The notes under the pieces: generated by a model | The model's database searches: none | Seen by the model: only the letters and a program-made list of their open reading frames with translations | Told to the model about the DNA's origin: nothing | Position numbers and translations under genes: made by a program | In this document: positions 51,501 to 64,000 of the stretch, piece after piece | Position numbering within the stretch: position 1 is the stretch's first letter | How the letters are laid out: each line of letters begins with the position of its first letter | Assembly (NCBI RefSeq): GCF_032362555.1 | Contig: NC_083524.1 | Coordinates: 110,001-174,000, forward strand | Reading direction: 5' to 3' | Source: Amyelois transitella | Taxonomy: Eukaryota > Arthropoda > Insecta > Lepidoptera > Pyralidae | DNA length: 64,000 bases

Positions 51501-54500
51501 AACATTTTCCAATAAATGAAATTTATTTCTAATATAATATGTGGAGATTATCTAAACAGTGTATGCTTACAATTACAATTAAGGTAATGTAAAGACGACG
51601 ATCAACGTTAACAATAAATCTACTTTTAGATTTTAATACGAACCATCATATACTTTTAAAATGTAAATCAATTTATGGTACCACTACTATCAGCGACCCA
51701 GCGGTCTTAGACTTTGTGTGAATTTTGTCCGTAGTAAAAAAGAGAAATAAAATTTGTTACATAACATTTTGAGTATAAATAACAGAGAGTCAAATTAATA
51801 TTCGACCAGATTGGCAGTGCCTGCGAAAATATACAAAAACTTAGCAATTCAATACATTACAGGGTTATAAAGAAAATTTGCTCAAATATGACCAAAATAT
51901 GTTTCTTTACACCCTGCAGCACACTTCATGCACTGTTACCTCACGACCCACAGGAAACAGAAAATACACAAATAGACTTAATCTTAAAAATAAAAATTAT
52001 TTGTGCGAAATCCAGCTTAACTTAACCTATCAATACCAAGTGTGACAGTAACCAAGATATACAATAAAATAAATAAATTAGTTGTGAGCTCTGCACGGTA
52101 CAGAGCAAGTATTTACAGAGACAATGCTACAATCACTCAGTAAACAATTGTTAAGTTTACTTTGTCACAGATTATTAATTATTGAATTATTAATGTAGTT
52201 GTGGCTAGTTAAGAAAAAAGTGACATATTTATTCTTTATTGTTACATTTACAGTTTGCAAAGTACAAAAAGAAGACTTAATAACAGATTACATATAAATC
52301 TTATTTATTGCATATACCTTAAAAACGATATAGTTTTGTATCTAGATTTCAAAATAATGTAGTTAAACAACATCATAATATCATAAGTGCAGTTAGCATA
52401 TGAAATGCAACAGACATCTCATAAGCCACATTAAATCAGGTACAAATATCGAAAATTTTATTTCATATTAATCAAATAAGTTTTCTCAAAAAGCTTAGTC
52501 TCTGTACATACCTACTCTGCTTAAACAAATGAGGAAAATCTGATACTGTTTTATCACAGAAGACAATCAAACCTAACGAACGGTCTTAACACAGAACAAT
52601 GAAACAAGACCGAGACCGTGCACAATGTGACGTGACGCATTTACATCATGACAACACATGTATTTGATGTAATTTTTAAATTAACATCTTTATCAGAAGC
52701 AGCGTGATAGGAAGAGAATATAATTAAGGAAGATTATAGTGACAGGAATAGAAAATGGAATTAAAAGATTGCGACGAGGAAGAATAAAAAAAACAGGTTG
52801 TCTTAAACATAAACAAGGAGAGTATGAATGGGAAAGTTCATTTTAAGGGAGACAAAAGTTGAATGAAAAAAAAATTGAGGATGAAGTGAAAGAAATATGC
52901 AGGGATTGTAAGTAGAAAGACGAAGTCTGCGCCTACCCTTCGGGGAGAGCGGTCTCAACTGGACTGGCGCGTGTATGTGTATTTTTGAGTTTATTACTAA
53001 AAATAAAAATTGGGGACAACTCATTCTGTGTTATCACGTTTATATTTTTGATTTTTATTATTTCCTTTGCTCCTATCTCTTGAAACTCACACGTTTTGGT
53101 GAAAACTTGCGGCAAGTGCGTCAGCTGTCGCATCGTGCCAGCCCGACATCAGCTGGCCGTTCATTGACTAATACAACATGTATTTTTGTTCCGGCCTAAT
53201 TTATCTGGAGATTCCTATTGTTTTTAGATAATCACAATAACAAACTTTTGAATGAAATGTTGGATGAAATTGTAACTTTTAACGATCCAATATCATACAA
53301 AAATAAAATGAATTAAGATTCAAATTAAACCTAGCATTGTAATATCAGTCAACATACGGCAGCCTAGACACTGTAATACTAGATACATTTAATATTAATA
53401 GTAACTTTATCTAACTTAACATATTTGCCTCAAAGTCCAGTCTATGCCAGGTGTAGGCCATTTTCTCCTTATCATTTGAGTGTATTTTCTTTTACTGCAA
53501 AAATGCTATATAAGAAGACTCCTTCATTCTTAGCGTACTTAGCAATCATATACATCATCCATCAACAAATTACTATAATTCTACATATATAGGAAACAAA
53601 ATTAAAAAAAACTATGTAGTCATATCCCAAATATATTTCTTAATTTTTAATGATGTTATCATACATCATATTCATGGCGTCATTTCCAGTGATAATATCC
53701 AGGCAGGTCAATACAATATCATTTTATTTTTATTTGTGCAGATGGGTATGTGTACGTCTGCTGATACAAATATCAATTTAAAAAAATGTGGTACAAATAA
53801 AAACTGCATTATTACTGCACAAATACCACAGATCAATCAAAGTGGCCCCGCACTTCTGTACCAGTTAATGTAATTTTTCAAAATTAAACTCTATATTTAC
53901 CTTCGGCAGATCAAGTAGTGGGAGGGTGTCACTTTCAACAAACCTCAAATATTTGTCATCACACAATGTTCGGTGAGAATTGCAAAACCAGAGTACATAA
54001 CAATGAGTCACTATATTCAGCCGTATACATGGAGCCGTAGCCTGCTGATTTTCAGTAACTGTCTGACCACGGATCATTGTAACATGATTCGGAACGTCCG
54101 AGATAAAATAAAGGTACGTTACGTGCGCGTTTAATACCTGTATTATTTAAAAATAGTATAATGCAACGTAAAAGTTAAAAATCAACTAAATTCTGCATCC
54201 AGCAGGTCTGAACATCAAGCAGTTGGGAGTCTAAGAATAATATAATTTCAAATGAAGTACATCGATGCACTATATTCCCCTTCCAGCGGGGCATCCAATT
54301 AGTGGGGAGGGTGTCAATGACATCATATTCTTTATGTAGAATCAACTTTGTCTAGTTTAAAGAATAAGAACAATACACTGATTCACTGTATTTTCCCTCC
54401 AACATGCTGAGTAGGAGGTCGTCCGTACCATCAGATTGAAATAGTGGCTGCACTTCATCTGTTGCATGTTCAAGCTCTTAACATCTCATTCCCCGAGCAG

Positions 54501-54583
54501 CAGCACATTTGAGCGAGCAGTGGGCACGGTGTGAATGACGTTTCAATAGCTGCACCACTTCAATAGGGGCCCAGCGGCGGCGG
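51501..54583 (-). other. Probable long 3' UTR or downstream region of bonus
   Basis: 3 kb of AT-rich DNA follows the bonus stop. AATAAA on the minus strand near 51521-51526 could be the poly(A) signal of a long 3' UTR. A decayed LINE 3' end in plus orientation is visible at about 52700-52970 (GATGAAGTGAAAGAAATATG, CTGCGCCTACCCTTCGGGGA). Related degenerate blocks occur at about 53880-53930, 54265-54320 and 54380-54450. The UTR assignment is inferred. Confidence 0.4.
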
Positions 54584-62868
<8,285 letters not shown>

Positions 62869-63671
62869 CTGTACGGGGGACCACTTGTATTGTGTGCACT
62901 CATGTCATTACATACTACACGTATCATGTATACACTTACAATCCGAATCAAACAAAAAAGCGGTGTTTTTTATTGGAGGATTGTGTGTTTCATCCAATCT
63001 GTGGCGACATCACATCACTTACGTCACACGTCATCAGCCAATCACAGTGAGAATACGACACGCTCAGCCAATAGCAACGAAGAGTGTGTGACGACATCTT
63101 AATCGTCAAACGCCAGCCCATCAGAGCGCGTACGCTAAATCGCGATGTTAAAGATTTCACGGATTGGAACATCATACAACCTCCGACTAAACCATGTGTC
63201 TCGCGGTTCCCTAGACATATGCCTGGGGCAGATTAGGTATAAACCTAGCCTGGCCCTTTGTAATGGTCAAGTCCAAATCCTCGCGTTAGATAAAAATCTA
63301 TTTACAAATGGGCGAGCAAACATTTTGTTTCAGACAAATTTTTAGCGGGGTTGTGAGTACAATCGATTCAAGATGTACCAATACGCAGTAAATGGACCCT
63401 TGAATCACTTATCATCCCGAAATTTCAATGGAAAATCGAAACGGTAACAAAGTCTGCACGAAAATACATAGTCCACACTAGGTTTTACGCAATTTACACG
63501 TTGTAAAATAATACTTTAATGAAAATATATTACTTACCTCACTTATAAAGTTACTTACCTAACTTATAGACATGCAATAATATAATCAACAGAACAAATA
63601 AATAATTTTAAAAGAATATCTAAATAATTTGAGGTACGGACACCAAAAATTACAATTTCTACAAAACTAAC

Positions 63672-63689
63672 CTGATACCGCGCCAATGT
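63672..63689 (-). CDS. bon: Candidate 18-nt micro-exon of bonus
   Basis: On the minus strand, GTTCCATGTCTTCAG is followed by ACATTGGCGCGGTATCAG and GTTAGT. The acceptor has a reasonable pyrimidine tract and the donor is good. The six codons read TLARYQ in phase 0, joining the phase-0 exon at 62733-62868 (QYVQSM). This is the only exon-like candidate that I find between 62869 and 64000, which is otherwise plain intron. It rests on splice signals alone. Confidence 0.4.
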
Positions 63690-64000
63690 CTGAAGACATG
63701 GAACAATATGTTATGCCAGAGTGTTACAAATTGAAAATACCGATAATAATGACATTTTATTCTTGAATACATGGGATTGACACAAGTGCTACATTGATTT
63801 CTTTTTAGTTTTATACAGACAATATGAAATCTAGGATGTTAAACTTTATCGACTGTGATCATATAAGAATACTAACATTATGTTACAATTTGCATAAAAC
63901 CGCCATTTATGCATCGTTAAATTAAAGTTTTATCTTATTCCACTTTAAATACATTTCACATAATACTAATTCCAATAAATAATTGGTTATTTATATTTAG

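Overview
The window is animal nuclear DNA, almost certainly from a moth or butterfly. The evidence is GC-rich coding exons set in AT-rich introns with GT-AG junctions, insect orthologues of conserved eukaryotic genes, and lepidopteran-type repeats (tRNA-headed SINEs, short elements with (ATGT)n tails, an RTE-like LINE and a BEL/Pao LTR element). Exon boundaries were placed by hand from splice signals, codon phase and remembered homologues; no search was run. | Layout, left to right. 319-22854 (minus): Graf, a BAR-PH-RhoGAP protein. Nine exons are visible and the gene runs off the left edge. Its second intron holds a full-length LINE with one long open frame (8966-12272) and, four bases after the LINE's target-site repeat, a young but broken BEL/Pao element (12291-17392). 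24217-27580 (minus): ZNF330/NOA36, complete in seven exons. 28648-31716 (plus): TMEM86-type lysoplasmalogenase, complete in four exons and divergent from ZNF330. 33368-33564 (minus): an orphan terminal-exon-like coding piece. 35553-38274 (minus): CHMP2A, ESCRT-III, complete in five exons. 39268-41326 (plus): a small THAP-domain locus with one frame shift. 42225-43435: a decayed copy of the same LINE. 43963-45660 (plus): RFC2, clamp-loader ATPase, complete in three exons, ending beside a perfect 30-bp-arm hairpin. 46502-49476 (minus): glucosamine-6-phosphate deaminase with two candidate last exons. 54584 to beyond 62868 (minus): bonus/TIF1 (TRIM24/33 family), the PHD-bromodomain end of the gene, running off the right edge. 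| The genes are unrelated housekeeping or signalling functions: membrane remodelling, nucleolar zinc protein, lipid catabolism, ESCRT, DNA replication, amino-sugar metabolism and chromatin reading. They do not form one pathway. | The most unusual structure is in bonus. Two near-identical tandem arrays (163 bp x about 7.3 and 91 bp x about 15) each amplify the 3' end of a coding exon together with its 5' splice site. In the 163-bp array every unit also carries an AG acceptor that would make a 120-nt, phase-compatible partial PHD exon. Other points of interest are perfect short-loop hairpins, a LINE tail that now forms the polypyrimidine side of a bonus splice acceptor, and a short element that shares its 3' end with the resident LINE.
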